The notes: a model not told the origin generated them from the letters alone. DNA of 64,000 bases from Pseudomonas arsenicoxydans (GCF_006438915.1 NZ_RCZE01000007.1:1-64000); one strand, 5' to 3'. Shown: positions 39,673 through 49,003, counted from the first letter of the stretch. Numbers and translations are program-made.

Positions 39673-39712
39673 CATTTTCGCAAATGAACATTAATGTTCG
39701 AATTCAAATACC
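39673..39712 (+). promoter_or_regulatory. Tandem GlpR operators at the glpD promoter
   Basis: Two adjacent 20-bp palindromes are visible. The first pairs CATTTTCGCA with AATGAACATT (8 and 9 of 10 matches to the half-site). The second begins with the perfect half-site AATGTTCGAA. They end 23 nt before the glpD start, suited to block transcription. Confidence 0.65.
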
Positions 39713-39735
39713 AATACAAGCACCGAGGCCAGCCG

Positions 39736-41274
39736 ATGCCCACTTCTACCTTGCCTACGCCCCCTCTCGCTGAGGTCTACGACATCGCCGTCATCGGTGG
39801 CGGGATCAATGGCGTGGGGATCGCAGCAGATGCCGCCGGTCGCGGTCTGTCGGTGTTCCTTTGTGAAAAGGACGACCTGGCCAGCCACACGTCCTCGGCC
39901 AGCAGCAAGCTGATCCACGGCGGCCTGCGCTACCTCGAACATTACGAATTCCGCCTGGTGCGCGAAGCCCTCGCCGAGCGCGAAGTGCTGTTGGCCAAGG
40001 CGCCGCACATCGTCAAGCAAATGCGCTTCGTGTTGCCGCATCGCCCGCACCTGCGTCCGGCGTGGATGATTCGCGCCGGCCTGTTTCTGTATGACCACCT
40101 CGGCAAACGGGAAAAACTGGCAGGTTCGAAAAGCCTGAAGTTCGGCCCGGAAAGCGCACTGAAAAGCGAAATCACCAAAGGCTTTGAATACTCCGATTGC
40201 TGGGTCGATGACGCACGCCTCGTTGTGCTGAACGCCATGGCCGCCCGTGAAAAAGGCGCCCACGTTCACACCCAGACCCGTTGTGTCAGCGCTCGTCGCA
40301 CTAAAGGCCTGTGGCACCTGCACCTGGAACGCGCCGATGGCAGTCTGTTTTCGATCCGCGCCAAGGCATTGGTGAATGCCGCCGGCCCATGGGTGGCCAA
40401 GTTCATTCGCGACGACCTGAAGATGGAATCGCCGTACGGTATCCGCCTGATCCAGGGCAGCCACCTGATCGTGCCGAAGCTGTACGAAGGTGAACACGCG
40501 CACATTCTGCAAAACGAAGATCAGCGCATCGTTTTCACCATTCCGTACCTGAACCACTTCACCCTGATCGGCACCACCGACCGTGAGTACACCGGCGATC
40601 CCGCCAAAGTGGCAATCACCGAAGGCGAAACCGACTACCTGCTGAAAGTGGTCAACGCTCACTTCAAGAAGCAGATCAGCCGCGACGATATCCTGCACAG
40701 CTATTCCGGTGTTCGCCCCCTGTGCAACGACGAATCCGACAACCCGTCGGCCGTCACCCGCGATTACACCCTGGCGCTGTCGGGCACCGGTGAAGAAGCG
40801 CCATTGCTGTCGGTGTTCGGCGGCAAGCTGACGACCTACCGCAAACTGGCCGAGTCGGCGCTGGCACAACTGGCACCGTACTTCACGCACATCAAGCCAA
40901 GCTGGACCGCCAGCGCCACGCTGCCGGGCGGCGAAGACATGACCACCCCGCAAGCCTTGTGCGCCTTGATCCGCGACAAATACGACTGGGTGCCGACCGA
41001 GATCGCCCGCCGCTGGGCCACGACTTACGGCAGCCGCACCTGGCGCATGCTCGAAGGCGTACAGAACCTCAATGACATGGGTGAACACATCGGCGGCGGG
41101 CTCTACACCCGTGAAGTCGATTACCTGTGCAGCGATGAGTGGGCCACCACGGCGCATGACATCCTGTGGCGCCGCAGCAAGCTCGGGTTGTTCACCACCC
41201 CGGCCGAACAGCAGAAGCTGGCGGATTACCTGAGCAAGGTTGAACAGAATCGCAGCAAAATCGAAGCGGCCTGA
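39736..41274 (+). CDS. glpD: Aerobic glycerol-3-phosphate dehydrogenase
   Basis: The 512-residue FAD flavoprotein oxidises glycerol-3-phosphate to DHAP at the inner membrane, feeding ubiquinone. Evidence includes the FAD-binding DIAVIGGGINGVGIAADAAG, the HGGLRYLE motif and VSVFGGKLTTYRKLAE. The start MPTSTLPT gives the 512-residue length usual in Pseudomonas; 14 upstream codons are excluded. It has its own GlpR operators. Confidence 0.98.
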   Translation: MPTSTLPTPPLAEVYDIAVIGGGINGVGIAADAAGRGLSVFLCEKDDLASHTSSASSKLIHGGLRYLEHYEFRLVREALAEREVLLAKAPHIVKQMRFVLPHRPHLRPAWMIRAGLFLYDHLGKREKLAGSKSLKFGPESALKSEITKGFEYSDCWVDDARLVVLNAMAAREKGAHVHTQTRCVSARRTKGLWHLHLERADGSLFSIRAKALVNAAGPWVAKFIRDDLKMESPYGIRLIQGSHLIVPKLYEGEHAHILQNEDQRIVFTIPYLNHFTLIGTTDREYTGDPAKVAITEGETDYLLKVVNAHFKKQISRDDILHSYSGVRPLCNDESDNPSAVTRDYTLALSGTGEEAPLLSVFGGKLTTYRKLAESALAQLAPYFTHIKPSWTASATLPGGEDMTTPQALCALIRDKYDWVPTEIARRWATTYGSRTWRMLEGVQNLNDMGEHIGGGLYTREVDYLCSDEWATTAHDILWRRSKLGLFTTPAEQQKLADYLSKVEQNRSKIEAA

Positions 41275-41293
41275 TTGGCAATCGGTTAAAGCA

Positions 41294-41326
41294 AAGCCCC
41301 CGAATCGAGAGATTCAGGGGCTTTTT
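41294..41326. terminator. glpD Rho-independent terminator
   Basis: AAGCCCC and AGGGGCTT with inner GAATC/GATTC form a long stem followed by TTTTT. Confidence 0.85.
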
Positions 41327-41353
41327 GCTTTCCAGAGTCACCACAAACCAAAT

Positions 41354-41441
41354 GTGGGAGCGGGCTTGCTCGCGAAGGCGTCGTGTCAGTCGACAACTGC
41401 TTTGACTGATACACCGCTTTCGCGAGCAAGCCCGCTCCCAC
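41354..41441. repeat. REPIN, type A
   Basis: GTGGGAGCGGGCTTGCTCG and its inverse flank a roughly 40-nt variable loop, just upstream of the aat regulatory region. Confidence 0.9.
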
Positions 41442-41465
41442 AATGGATACATGCTCGGTAGGATA

Positions 41466-41510
41466 TTCGGTTTTCCGAACGCGACCCATCAGTCGATTCG
41501 GTTAACCGGA
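41466..41510 (+). promoter_or_regulatory. Two AauR upstream activator sites
   Basis: TTCGGTTTTCCGAA (41466-41479) fits exactly the TTCGG-N4-CCGAA motif I recall for AauR in P. putida. TTCGGTTAACCGGA (41497-41510) is a near copy 31 bp downstream, three helical turns away. They lie about 110-140 nt before the sigma54 start site. Confidence 0.75.
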
Positions 41511-41586
41511 TACTTCCTCGCGAAAAATAACGCCATAAATATTTAATCCCCTTATAAATCAATATGTTGATCTATCCCGTCTGGCC

Positions 41587-41602
41587 TGGCACGAGTCATG
41601 CT
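41587..41602 (+). promoter_or_regulatory. Sigma54 promoter of aatJQMP
   Basis: TGGCACGAGTCATGCT has the -24 GG and -12 GC elements exactly 10 nt apart (consensus TGGCACG-N4-TTGCW). It predicts a leader of about 105 nt before aatJ. The neighbouring AauR is a sigma54 activator. Confidence 0.8.
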
Positions 41603-41688
41603 CTACACTTCTTCGACGAATGCCCGTTGCGCCCCGTCAGGAGCCCACCGGCATTCGAAGCACAAAAGGGCCGACGAACTGGCTCCAT

Positions 41689-41699
41689 AAAAAAAACAA
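41689..41699 (+). promoter_or_regulatory. Hfq/Crc CA motif near the aatJ ribosome site
   Basis: AAAAAAAACAA fits the A-rich Hfq/Crc target pattern and lies 17 nt before the aatJ ATG, close to GAGGAAAA. Crc control of this uptake system would fit catabolite regulation of amino acids. Confidence 0.4.
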
Positions 41700-41715
41700 T
41701 GTCGAGGAAAATTTG

Positions 41716-42630
41716 ATGCGCATCGTTCCCCATATCCTGGGCGCAGCCATTGCTGCCGCTCTGATCAGCACTCCGGTTTTCGCCGCCGAACTCACCGGCA
41801 CCCTGAAAAAGATCAAAGAGTCCGGTGTCATCACCCTCGGGCATCGTGACGCTTCCATTCCGTTTTCCTACATCGCGGACGCTACCGGCAAACCGGTTGG
41901 CTACTCCCACGATCTGCAACTGAAAATCGTTGAAGCCATCAAGAAAGACCTGGACATGCCGAATCTCCAGGTCAAATACAATCTGGTGACCTCGCAAACC
42001 CGTATCCCGCTGGTGCAGAACGGTACCGTGGACGTCGAGTGCGGCTCCACCACCAACAACGTCGAGCGTCAGCAGCAAGTTGACTTCTCCGTCGGCATCT
42101 TCGAGATCGGCACCCGTCTGCTGTCCAAGAAAGATTCGCCGTACAAAGACTTCACCGACCTCAAAGGCAAGAACGTCGTGACCACCGCGGGCACCACGTC
42201 CGAGCGCCTCCTCAAGTCGATGAACGCCGACAAGCAAATGGGCATGAACGTCATCTCCGCCAAAGACCACGGCGAATCCTTCCAGATGCTGGAATCGGGC
42301 CGCGCGGTTGCGTTCATGATGGACGACGCCTTGCTGGCCGGCGAAGCCGCCAAAGCCAAGAAGGCTGATGACTGGGCCGTGACCGGTACTCCACAGTCCT
42401 ACGAAATCTACGGCTGCATGGTCCGCAAGGGCGACGAGCCGTTCAAAAAGGCTGTGGATGACGCCATCGTCGCCACTTACAAGTCGGGCGAGATCAACAA
42501 GATCTACGAAAAATGGTTCATGCAGCCAATCCCGCCAAAAGGCCTGAACCTGAACTTCCCGATGAGCGACGAGCTCAAGGCCCTGATCGCCAATCCGACC
42601 GATAAAGCGGCTGACGACAAGAAGTCCTGA
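41716..42630 (+). CDS. aatJ: Glutamate/aspartate ABC transporter substrate-binding protein
   Basis: The 304-residue periplasmic protein has a signal peptide (IVPHILGAAIAAALISTPVFA cut after AxA) and the family 3 solute-binding fold (GVITLGHRDASIPFSYI, DVECGSTTNNVERQQQVDFS). It captures glutamate, aspartate and related amides. The ATG behind GAGGAAAA is the start, since 32 upstream codons precede a normal signal peptide. It heads aatJQMP, driven by the sigma54 promoter above. Confidence 0.95.
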   Translation: MRIVPHILGAAIAAALISTPVFAAELTGTLKKIKESGVITLGHRDASIPFSYIADATGKPVGYSHDLQLKIVEAIKKDLDMPNLQVKYNLVTSQTRIPLVQNGTVDVECGSTTNNVERQQQVDFSVGIFEIGTRLLSKKDSPYKDFTDLKGKNVVTTAGTTSERLLKSMNADKQMGMNVISAKDHGESFQMLESGRAVAFMMDDALLAGEAAKAKKADDWAVTGTPQSYEIYGCMVRKGDEPFKKAVDDAIVATYKSGEINKIYEKWFMQPIPPKGLNLNFPMSDELKALIANPTDKAADDKKS

Positions 42631-42648
42631 TTTTCTGACTACCCTTAT

Positions 42649-42678
42649 CTCCTGAGAGGGCCGTTGCCCTCCCAGGAG
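42649..42678 (+). terminator. Intercistronic hairpin after aatJ (attenuator or stabiliser)
   Basis: CTCCTG pairs with CAGGAG and AGGGC with GCCCT around a CGTT loop, followed only by TTTG. Such hairpins after binding-protein genes usually keep that mRNA more abundant than the permease part. Confidence 0.6.
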
Positions 42679-42823
42679 TTTGTCACTCCCTGCTGGCATT
42701 TTTGGAAACACTCGAACCGGTGGCTGTCGAGCCGCTCGTGTGTGCCTGACTATCATGGTCGGGCGGGAACGGAGCTTCCCCAGGCGGGCACTTGTACATC
42801 GATCGATCTGAGGGGAGACCCTA

Positions 42824-43570
42824 ATGAATTACAACTGGGACTGGGGCGTATTCTTCAAGTCCACCGGGGTTGGCAGCGAGACCTATCTCGACTGGTACAT
42901 CACCGGTTTGGGCTGGACCATTGCCATCGCCATCGTGGCCTGGATCATTGCCCTGACACTGGGCTCGGTTCTGGGCGTCATGCGCACCGTGCCGAATCGC
43001 ATCGTATCGGGCATCGCGACCTGCTACGTCGAACTCTTCCGTAACGTGCCGCTGCTGGTTCAGCTGTTCATCTGGTACTTCCTGGTACCCGATCTGTTGC
43101 CGCAAAACCTGCAGGACTGGTACAAACAGGACCTCAACCCGACTACTTCGGCTTTCCTCAGCGTCGTCGTCTGCCTGGGCCTGTTCACCACCGCTCGCGT
43201 TTGCGAACAAGTGCGCACCGGTATCCAGGCCCTGCCAAAAGGTCAGGAATCCGCGGCCCGTGCCATGGGTTTCAAACTGCCGCAGATTTATTGGAACGTG
43301 CTGCTGCCCCAGGCCTACCGGATCATCATTCCGCCGCTTACCTCGGAATTCCTCAACGTGTTCAAGAACACGTCCGTGGCCTCGCTGATCGGCCTGATGG
43401 AGTTGCTCGCGCAAACCAAACAGACCGCCGAGTTCTCCGCCAACCTGTTCGAGGCGTTCACCCTGGCGACCCTGATCTACTTCACCCTGAACATGAGCCT
43501 GATGCTGCTGATGCGTCTGGTCGAGAAGAAAGTCGCCGTACCGGGCCTGATCTCCGTAGGGGGTAAATAA
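42824..43570 (+). CDS. aatQ: Acidic amino-acid ABC transporter permease AatQ
   Basis: The 248-residue inner-membrane permease has about five helices and the HisMQ-type EAA loop (GIQALPKGQESAARAMGFKLPQ). RNVPLLVQLFIWYF is typical of GltJ-like permeases. It pairs with AatM; their genes share the TAATG overlap at 43570. Confidence 0.94.
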   Translation: MNYNWDWGVFFKSTGVGSETYLDWYITGLGWTIAIAIVAWIIALTLGSVLGVMRTVPNRIVSGIATCYVELFRNVPLLVQLFIWYFLVPDLLPQNLQDWYKQDLNPTTSAFLSVVVCLGLFTTARVCEQVRTGIQALPKGQESAARAMGFKLPQIYWNVLLPQAYRIIIPPLTSEFLNVFKNTSVASLIGLMELLAQTKQTAEFSANLFEAFTLATLIYFTLNMSLMLLMRLVEKKVAVPGLISVGGK

Positions 43571-44241
43571 TGGAACTCGACTTCTCGGGCATCATCCCGT
43601 CCCTGCCGGGCTTGTGGAACGGCATGGTCATGACCCTGCAACTGATGGCGCTGGGCGTGGTCGGCGGGATCATCCTCGGCACGATCCTGGCGCTGTGCCG
43701 ACTGTCCCACAGCAAACTGCTGTCGAACCTTGCCGGCGCGTACGTTAACTACTTCCGCTCGATCCCGCTGCTGCTGGTGATCACCTGGTTCTACCTGGCG
43801 GTGCCGTTCGTACTGCGCTGGATCACTGGCGAAGACACCCCGATCGGCGCGTTCGCTTCGTGCATCGTGGCCTTCATGATGTTTGAAGCCGCGTACTTCT
43901 GCGAAATCGTCCGGGCCGGTGTGCAGTCGATTCCCAAGGGCCAGATGGGCGCAGCCCAGGCGCTGGGCATGACGTACGGCCAGATGATGCGTCTGATCAT
44001 CCTGCCGCAAGCGTTCCGCAAGATGACCCCGCTGTTGCTGCAACAAAGCATCATCCTGTTCCAGGACACCTCGCTGGTCTACGCGGTTGGCCTGGTGGAC
44101 TTCCTCAATGCTTCGCGTGCCAGTGGCGACATTATTGGTCGCTCCAATGAGTTCCTGATCTTCGCAGGTCTCGTGTACTTCACAATCAGCTTTGCCGCCT
44201 CGCTGCTGGTCAAGCGTCTGCAAAAAAGGTTTGCCGTATGA
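43570..44241 (+). CDS. aatM: Acidic amino-acid ABC transporter permease AatM
   Basis: The 223-residue GltK-like permease carries the EAA loop [22 protein letters not shown] and the [14 protein letters not shown] segment. Its first base overlaps the last of the aatQ stop, and it overlaps aatP by 4 bp, so the three are translated together. Confidence 0.94.
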   Translation: MELDFSGIIPSLPGLWNGMVMTLQLMALGVVGGIILGTILALCRLSHSKLLSNLAGAYVNYFRSIPLLLVITWFYLAVPFVLRWITGEDTPIGAFASCIVAFMMFEAAYFCEIVRAGVQSIPKGQMGAAQALGMTYGQMMRLIILPQAFRKMTPLLLQQSIILFQDTSLVYAVGLVDFLNASRASGDIIGRSNEFLIFAGLVYFTISFAASLLVKRLQKRFAV

Positions 44242-44972
44242 TCTCTATCAAGAACATCAACAAGTGGTATGGCGACTTCCAGGTACTGACTGATTGCAGC
44301 ACCGAGGTCAAAAAAGGCGAAGTGATCGTGGTGTGCGGGCCGTCCGGTTCCGGCAAATCCACGCTGATCAAATGCGTCAACGCGCTGGAACCGTTCCAGA
44401 AAGGCGACATCGTGGTCGATGGCACATCCATCGCAGACCCGAAGACCAACCTGCCGAAACTGCGTTCGCGCGTGGGCATGGTGTTCCAGCATTTCGAGCT
44501 GTTCCCGCACTTGACCATCACCGAAAACCTGACCATCGCGCAGATCAAGGTGTTGGGCCGCAGCAAGGAAGAAGCCACCAAGAAAGGCTTGCAACTGCTT
44601 GAGCGCGTCGGGCTGTCTGCCCATGCGCACAAACATCCGGGCCAGCTGTCCGGTGGTCAGCAACAGCGTGTGGCCATTGCCCGTGCGCTGGCGATGGACC
44701 CGATCGTCATGCTGTTCGACGAACCGACCTCGGCGCTGGACCCGGAAATGGTCAACGAAGTACTCGACGTGATGGTGCAACTGGCCCACGAAGGCATGAC
44801 CATGATGTGCGTGACCCACGAAATGGGCTTCGCCCGTAAAGTGGCGGACCGGGTGATCTTCATGGACGCGGGCAAAATCATCGAAGACTGCAAGAAAGAA
44901 GAGTTCTTCGGCGACATCAGCCACCGGGCCGAGCGGACACAGCACTTCCTCAACAAGATTTTGCAGCACTAA
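44238..44972 (+). CDS. aatP: Acidic amino-acid ABC transporter ATPase AatP
   Basis: The 244-residue ATPase has Walker [10 protein letters not shown], signature LSGGQQQR, Walker [16 protein letters not shown] and the H-loop VTHEM, as in GltL/HisP. It powers AatQM. A type B REP pair follows before the regulator genes. Confidence 0.96.
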   Translation: MISIKNINKWYGDFQVLTDCSTEVKKGEVIVVCGPSGSGKSTLIKCVNALEPFQKGDIVVDGTSIADPKTNLPKLRSRVGMVFQHFELFPHLTITENLTIAQIKVLGRSKEEATKKGLQLLERVGLSAHAHKHPGQLSGGQQQRVAIARALAMDPIVMLFDEPTSALDPEMVNEVLDVMVQLAHEGMTMMCVTHEMGFARKVADRVIFMDAGKIIEDCKKEEFFGDISHRAERTQHFLNKILQH

Positions 44973-45010
44973 AAACGGCACTGCCCTTGCCAGAAGGGCA
45001 GGCTCCCCTT

Positions 45011-45143
45011 TGTGGCGAGGGAGCTTGCTCCCGCTGGGTCGCGCAGCGGCCCCAAAACCTGCAAATGCAATTTGGCTGACACAACGCATTTGCCGGTTTT
45101 ACGACTGCTTCGCAGCCGAGCGGGAGCAAGCTCCCTCGCCACA
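45011..45143. repeat. REP pair, type B
   Basis: TGTGGCGAGGGAGCTTGCTC is mirrored by GAGCAAGCTCCCTCGCCACA with inner GCGCAGC and GCTTCGCAGC palindromes. Confidence 0.85.
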
Positions 45144-45206
45144 GGTCCCGCGTTCGACTGGAAACCAGAGCAAGCCCGTTGCGACGCTGGTTGACCCAAG
45201 GCATCT

Positions 45207-47111
45207 GTGATGAAATGCGACCCCCCTCTCTATCGCGCAGCGCCGCCATCACTTGCCGTGAAACCCCGTCTGATTCGCCATTTGCTCCTGCCGCCGCTGA
45301 TCATCGCCCTGATGATCGGACTGGGTTACGCCGGCTTCTGGATCAGTGAACACTACGGCATTCGCAGCCTCAGCGAGAACGGCCAGCGTCAGCTCGAACT
45401 GCACGCCCGCGCCGTCGAGAGCGAGATCAGCAAGTACACCTACCTGCCCAGCCTGCTGGAGCTCGAATCCAGTGTTTCAGAACTGCTGGACGACCCATCG
45501 CCGGAACACCGGCAAACGGTCAATGATTACCTTGAAGGCCTGAACCGGCGCAGTCGCAGTCGGGCCATCTATGTGATGGACACCACCGGTCGCGTCATGG
45601 CCACCAGCAACTGGCGCGATGTCGACAGTTACCTCGGGGAAGACCTGTCCTTCCGCGCCTATTTCCAGAACGCCATTCGCGGCCAGCCGGGACGTTTCTA
45701 CGGCATCGGCAGCACCAACGGCGAACCCGGTTATTACCTGGCCCACGGCCTTGAAGAACACGGCAAAATCATCGGCGTCGCGGTGGTCAAGGTGCGCCTC
45801 GAAGCCATGGAAGAACGCTGGCAGCGGGCGCGCCTCGAAGCGTTCGTCAGCGACGAGAACGGCATCATCATCCTCTCCAGCGACCCGGCGCGGCGCCTGA
45901 AGTCAGTCGTGCCGCTGAGCGACGAGACCAAGGAAAAACTCGCCCGAAGCCTCCAGTACTACTGGTTCCCGCTGAACGAACTGCAACCGCTGGCCCGTGA
46001 AACCCTGGCCGAAGGCGTGGAGAAACTAACCTTCCCCGCCAACAGCGAAGTGAAGTCCGACGAAGAGGACATCAGCTACCTGGCCCAGACCCGGCCCCTG
46101 AGCGACACACCGTGGAATTTCACCCTGCTCACGCCGTTGCAGGATTTGCGCCGCGAAGCGATCAACCAAGGGATTCTAGTGGCGGTGGCGTTTGCCCTCG
46201 TGGCGTTCTTGCTCATCGCCTGGAACGAGCGGCGCAAGGTCATCGCCACCCGCCTCGCCGCCCGGGAGGCCTTGCAGGAAGCCAACAATCAACTGGAGCG
46301 TCGGATTACCGAACGCACCACCGACCTGCGCGCCAGCAACGAACGGCTCAAGGCTCAGATCCGCGAGCGCCGGCAGGCTGAAGAGACGCTGCGCCGCGCC
46401 CAGGATGAACTGGTACAAGCTGGAAAACTCGCGGCCATTGGCCAAATGTCGACCAGCATAGCCCACGAATTGAACCAGCCATTGGCGGCCCTGCGAACCT
46501 TGTCCGGCAACACCGTACGCTTTCTGGAGCGCGGTCAGCTGGATGTCGCCAGCACCAACCTCAAGACCATCAACGAACTGATCGACCGCATGGGCCGGAT
46601 TACCGCCAGCCTGCGTTCCTTCGCCCGTCGTGGTGACGACAAAGGCCAGGCCTGCCTCGGCAAAGCGGTGGACGCGGCCCTGCAACTGCTCGGCGGTCGG
46701 GTGGAAAGTGTTCATCTGCAACTGCATCGGGAATTCGCCGATGTGCAGGTGCAGATCGACCAGACCCGCCTCGAACAGATTCTGGTCAACCTGATCGGCA
46801 ACGCCCTTGACGCCATGCACGCCCAGCCGCTGCCGGAGTTGTGGCTGGAAGGCGACGAATTCGACGGCAAATATCGCCTTCGCGTGCGCGACAACGGCCA
46901 CGGCATTGACGCCGAAGCGCGCAAGCACCTGTTCGAACCGTTCTTCACCACCAAACCCGGCGAACAAGGGCTGGGCCTCGGCCTGACCCTGTCCGCCAGC
47001 CTGGCCGCCGCCACCGGCGGGCATTTGGGTGTCGAACACCCGGCCAGTGGTGGTACCACCTTCGTCCTCAGTTTACCGTTGGTAAGCCCCACTCCCGCCG
47101 AGCCAATATGA
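45207..47111 (+). CDS. aauS: Sensor histidine kinase AauS for acidic amino acids
   Basis: The 634-residue kinase has an N-terminal helix (LLLPPLIIALMIGLGYAGFWI), a roughly 260-residue periplasmic double-Cache-like sensor, a second helix (ILVAVAFALVAFLLIAW), a coiled coil, then the H-box STSIAHELNQPLAALRT and ATPase motifs. This is the DctB type. It senses glutamate/aspartate in P. putida. The ribosome site is weak (AAGG 9 nt upstream), so the second ATG is also possible. It overlaps aauR by 4 bp. Confidence 0.9.
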   Translation: MMKCDPPLYRAAPPSLAVKPRLIRHLLLPPLIIALMIGLGYAGFWISEHYGIRSLSENGQRQLELHARAVESEISKYTYLPSLLELESSVSELLDDPSPEHRQTVNDYLEGLNRRSRSRAIYVMDTTGRVMATSNWRDVDSYLGEDLSFRAYFQNAIRGQPGRFYGIGSTNGEPGYYLAHGLEEHGKIIGVAVVKVRLEAMEERWQRARLEAFVSDENGIIILSSDPARRLKSVVPLSDETKEKLARSLQYYWFPLNELQPLARETLAEGVEKLTFPANSEVKSDEEDISYLAQTRPLSDTPWNFTLLTPLQDLRREAINQGILVAVAFALVAFLLIAWNERRKVIATRLAAREALQEANNQLERRITERTTDLRASNERLKAQIRERRQAEETLRRAQDELVQAGKLAAIGQMSTSIAHELNQPLAALRTLSGNTVRFLERGQLDVASTNLKTINELIDRMGRITASLRSFARRGDDKGQACLGKAVDAALQLLGGRVESVHLQLHREFADVQVQIDQTRLEQILVNLIGNALDAMHAQPLPELWLEGDEFDGKYRLRVRDNGHGIDAEARKHLFEPFFTTKPGEQGLGLGLTLSASLAAATGGHLGVEHPASGGTTFVLSLPLVSPTPAEPI

Positions 47112-48436
47112 ACAACGACCTTAGTGTGCTGATCGTCGAAGACGACCCTCATGTGCTGCTTGGCTGCCAACAGGCGCTGACCCTGGAAGACATTCCTTGC
47201 GTCGGTGTGGGCAGCGCCGAAGAAGCGCTGGAACGTGTCGGCGACAACTTTGCCGGCATCGTCATCAGCGACATTCGCCTGCCCGGCATCGATGGCCTGG
47301 AACTGCTGACCCGGCTCAAGGCCCGCGATCGCAGCCTGCCGGTGGTGCTGATTACCGGTCACGGCGACATCTCCATGGCGGTCGGCGCGATGCAAAAAGG
47401 CGCCTATGACTTCATGGAGAAACCCTTCTCCCCCGAACGCTTGGTGGACGTCGCCCGTCGAGCATTGGAACAACGTAGCCTCGCTCGAGAAGTCTCTTCG
47501 TTGCGCCGGCAACTGGCGGAGCGCGACTCGCTGGAAGGCCGGATCATCGGCCGTTCGCCGGCCATGCAAAATCTGCGAGAACTGATCGCCAACGTCGCCG
47601 ACACCTCGGCCAACGTGCTGATCGAAGGCGAGACCGGCACCGGCAAAGAACTGGTCGCGCGCTGTCTGCATGACTTCAGTCGCCGCCACACCAAACAATT
47701 CGTCGCGCTGAACTGCGGCGGCTTGCCGGAGAATCTGTTCGAAAGTGAAATCTTCGGTCACGAGGCCAACGCCTTTACCGGTGCCGGCAAGCGGCGAATC
47801 GGCAAGATCGAACACGCCGACGGCGGCACGTTGTTCCTCGACGAAGTGGAAAGCATGCCCCTGCCGCTGCAAATCAAATTGCTGCGGGTGTTGCAGGAAC
47901 GCACCCTCGAACGCCTCGGCTCGAACCAGAGCGTGGCAGTGGATTGCCGGGTGATCGCAGCCACCAAATCCGATCTGGCCGAAACCAGCAAGGCCGGCGA
48001 ATTCCGCAGCGACCTGTATTACCGCTTAAACGTGGTGACCCTGGAACTGCCGCCGCTGCGCGAACGTCGCGAAGACATCCTGCAACTGTTCGAGCACTTC
48101 CTGCAGCAGTCGTCCCTGCGTTTTGATCGCGCGGTTCCGGAGCTGGACAACCAGACCCTGTCTAACCTGATGAGCCACGACTGGCCGGGCAATGTGCGTG
48201 AACTGCGCAACGTCGCTGAACGCTTTGCCCTCGGCCTGCCGGCCTTTAAAAAAAGCGGCGCCAGTGGCAGCAATCAGGGCCTCGCGTTCGCCGAAGCGGT
48301 GGAAGCCTTCGAGCGCACCTTGCTCGGCGACGCCTTGCAGCGCAGCGGCGGCAACCTGACCCAGGCCAGCCTGGAACTGGGGATGGCCAAGACCACGCTG
48401 TTCGACAAAGTCAAAAAGTACGGGCTAAGCCACTGA
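47108..48436 (+). CDS. aauR: Sigma54-dependent response regulator AauR
   Basis: The 442-residue protein has a receiver (acceptor Asp in IVISDIRLPGIDG), an AAA+ domain (GETGTGKE, DGGTLFLDEVESM) and a Fis-type C terminus (GNLTQASLELGMAKTTLFDKVK). The sigma54-contact loop reads ANAFTGA instead of the standard GAFTGA: the first Gly is Asn. It activates aatJQMP via the sites at 41466. Its stop overlaps the glpM start. Confidence 0.92.
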   Translation: MNNDLSVLIVEDDPHVLLGCQQALTLEDIPCVGVGSAEEALERVGDNFAGIVISDIRLPGIDGLELLTRLKARDRSLPVVLITGHGDISMAVGAMQKGAYDFMEKPFSPERLVDVARRALEQRSLAREVSSLRRQLAERDSLEGRIIGRSPAMQNLRELIANVADTSANVLIEGETGTGKELVARCLHDFSRRHTKQFVALNCGGLPENLFESEIFGHEANAFTGAGKRRIGKIEHADGGTLFLDEVESMPLPLQIKLLRVLQERTLERLGSNQSVAVDCRVIAATKSDLAETSKAGEFRSDLYYRLNVVTLELPPLRERREDILQLFEHFLQQSSLRFDRAVPELDNQTLSNLMSHDWPGNVRELRNVAERFALGLPAFKKSGASGSNQGLAFAEAVEAFERTLLGDALQRSGGNLTQASLELGMAKTTLFDKVKKYGLSH

Positions 48437-48774
48437 TGGATTTGATGCTGAAAGCGGCGTTGGGTGCGGCGGTTGTACTGATTCTGGCGGCGCTGGCCAA
48501 GACCAAAAACTATTACATCGCCGGGCTGGTGCCGTTGTTTCCGACCTTTGCGCTGATTGCGCATTTCATCGTCGGCAAAGGGCGTTCGGTGGAGGACTTG
48601 AAGACCACCATCGTGTTTGGCATGTGGTCGATCATTCCGTACTTCGTTTACCTGGCGACGTTGTATGTGATGGTGGACCGGATGCGGTTGGAGGCTTCAC
48701 TCGCGGTGGCGGCAGTCGGTTGGCTGATCGCGGCGACAATCCTCGTCACCGTGTGGGTCCGCCTCCACGCCTGA
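48436..48774 (+). CDS. glpM: GlpM family membrane protein
   Basis: The 112-residue protein has three to four helices (LGAAVVLILAALAK, YYIAGLVPLFPTFALIAHFIVG, WSIIPYFVYLATLYVMV, WLIAATILVTVWV) and matches GlpM, a small membrane protein implicated in alginate and glycerol metabolism in P. aeruginosa. Its ATG overlaps the aauR stop by 1 nt, so it is cotranscribed with aauSR rather than with the glp cluster. Confidence 0.85.
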   Translation: MDLMLKAALGAAVVLILAALAKTKNYYIAGLVPLFPTFALIAHFIVGKGRSVEDLKTTIVFGMWSIIPYFVYLATLYVMVDRMRLEASLAVAAVGWLIAATILVTVWVRLHA

Positions 48775-48790
48775 CCGCCCACAGTTCCCT

Positions 48791-48878
48791 GTGGGAGCGG
48801 GCTTGCTCGCGAAGAGGCCAGCACATTCAACATCCATGTTGGCTGACACACCGCTTTCGCGAGCAAGCCCGCGCCCAC
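48791..48878. repeat. REPIN, type A (right arm imperfect)
   Basis: Left arm GTGGGAGCGGGCTTGCTCG is exact, while the right arm ends GCGCCCAC instead of GCTCCCAC. Confidence 0.85.
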
Positions 48879-49003
48879 CAGGGAACCGCATCGTCAGGGG
48901 GGCTGGCCCGTCCCTTGCATTTACCCCGCACAGCCCTCCCGGCCGGTCTTCATGTTTGATGAACCCGGTGTCCGGGAGGATCCGCCGAGGGTGAATCCTG
49001 ACC

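Larger units (their letters stand above)
39416..39735. other. glpR-glpD intergenic region
   Basis: This 320-nt gap holds a type B REP pair (39436-39565) followed by the glpD control region with GlpR operators at 39589-39598 and 39673-39712. Confidence 0.75.
41275..41715. other. Intergenic region between glpD and aatJ
   Basis: This 441-nt gap contains the glpD terminator, a type A REPIN, two AauR-type upstream activator sites and a sigma54 promoter for aatJ, each listed separately. Confidence 0.8.
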
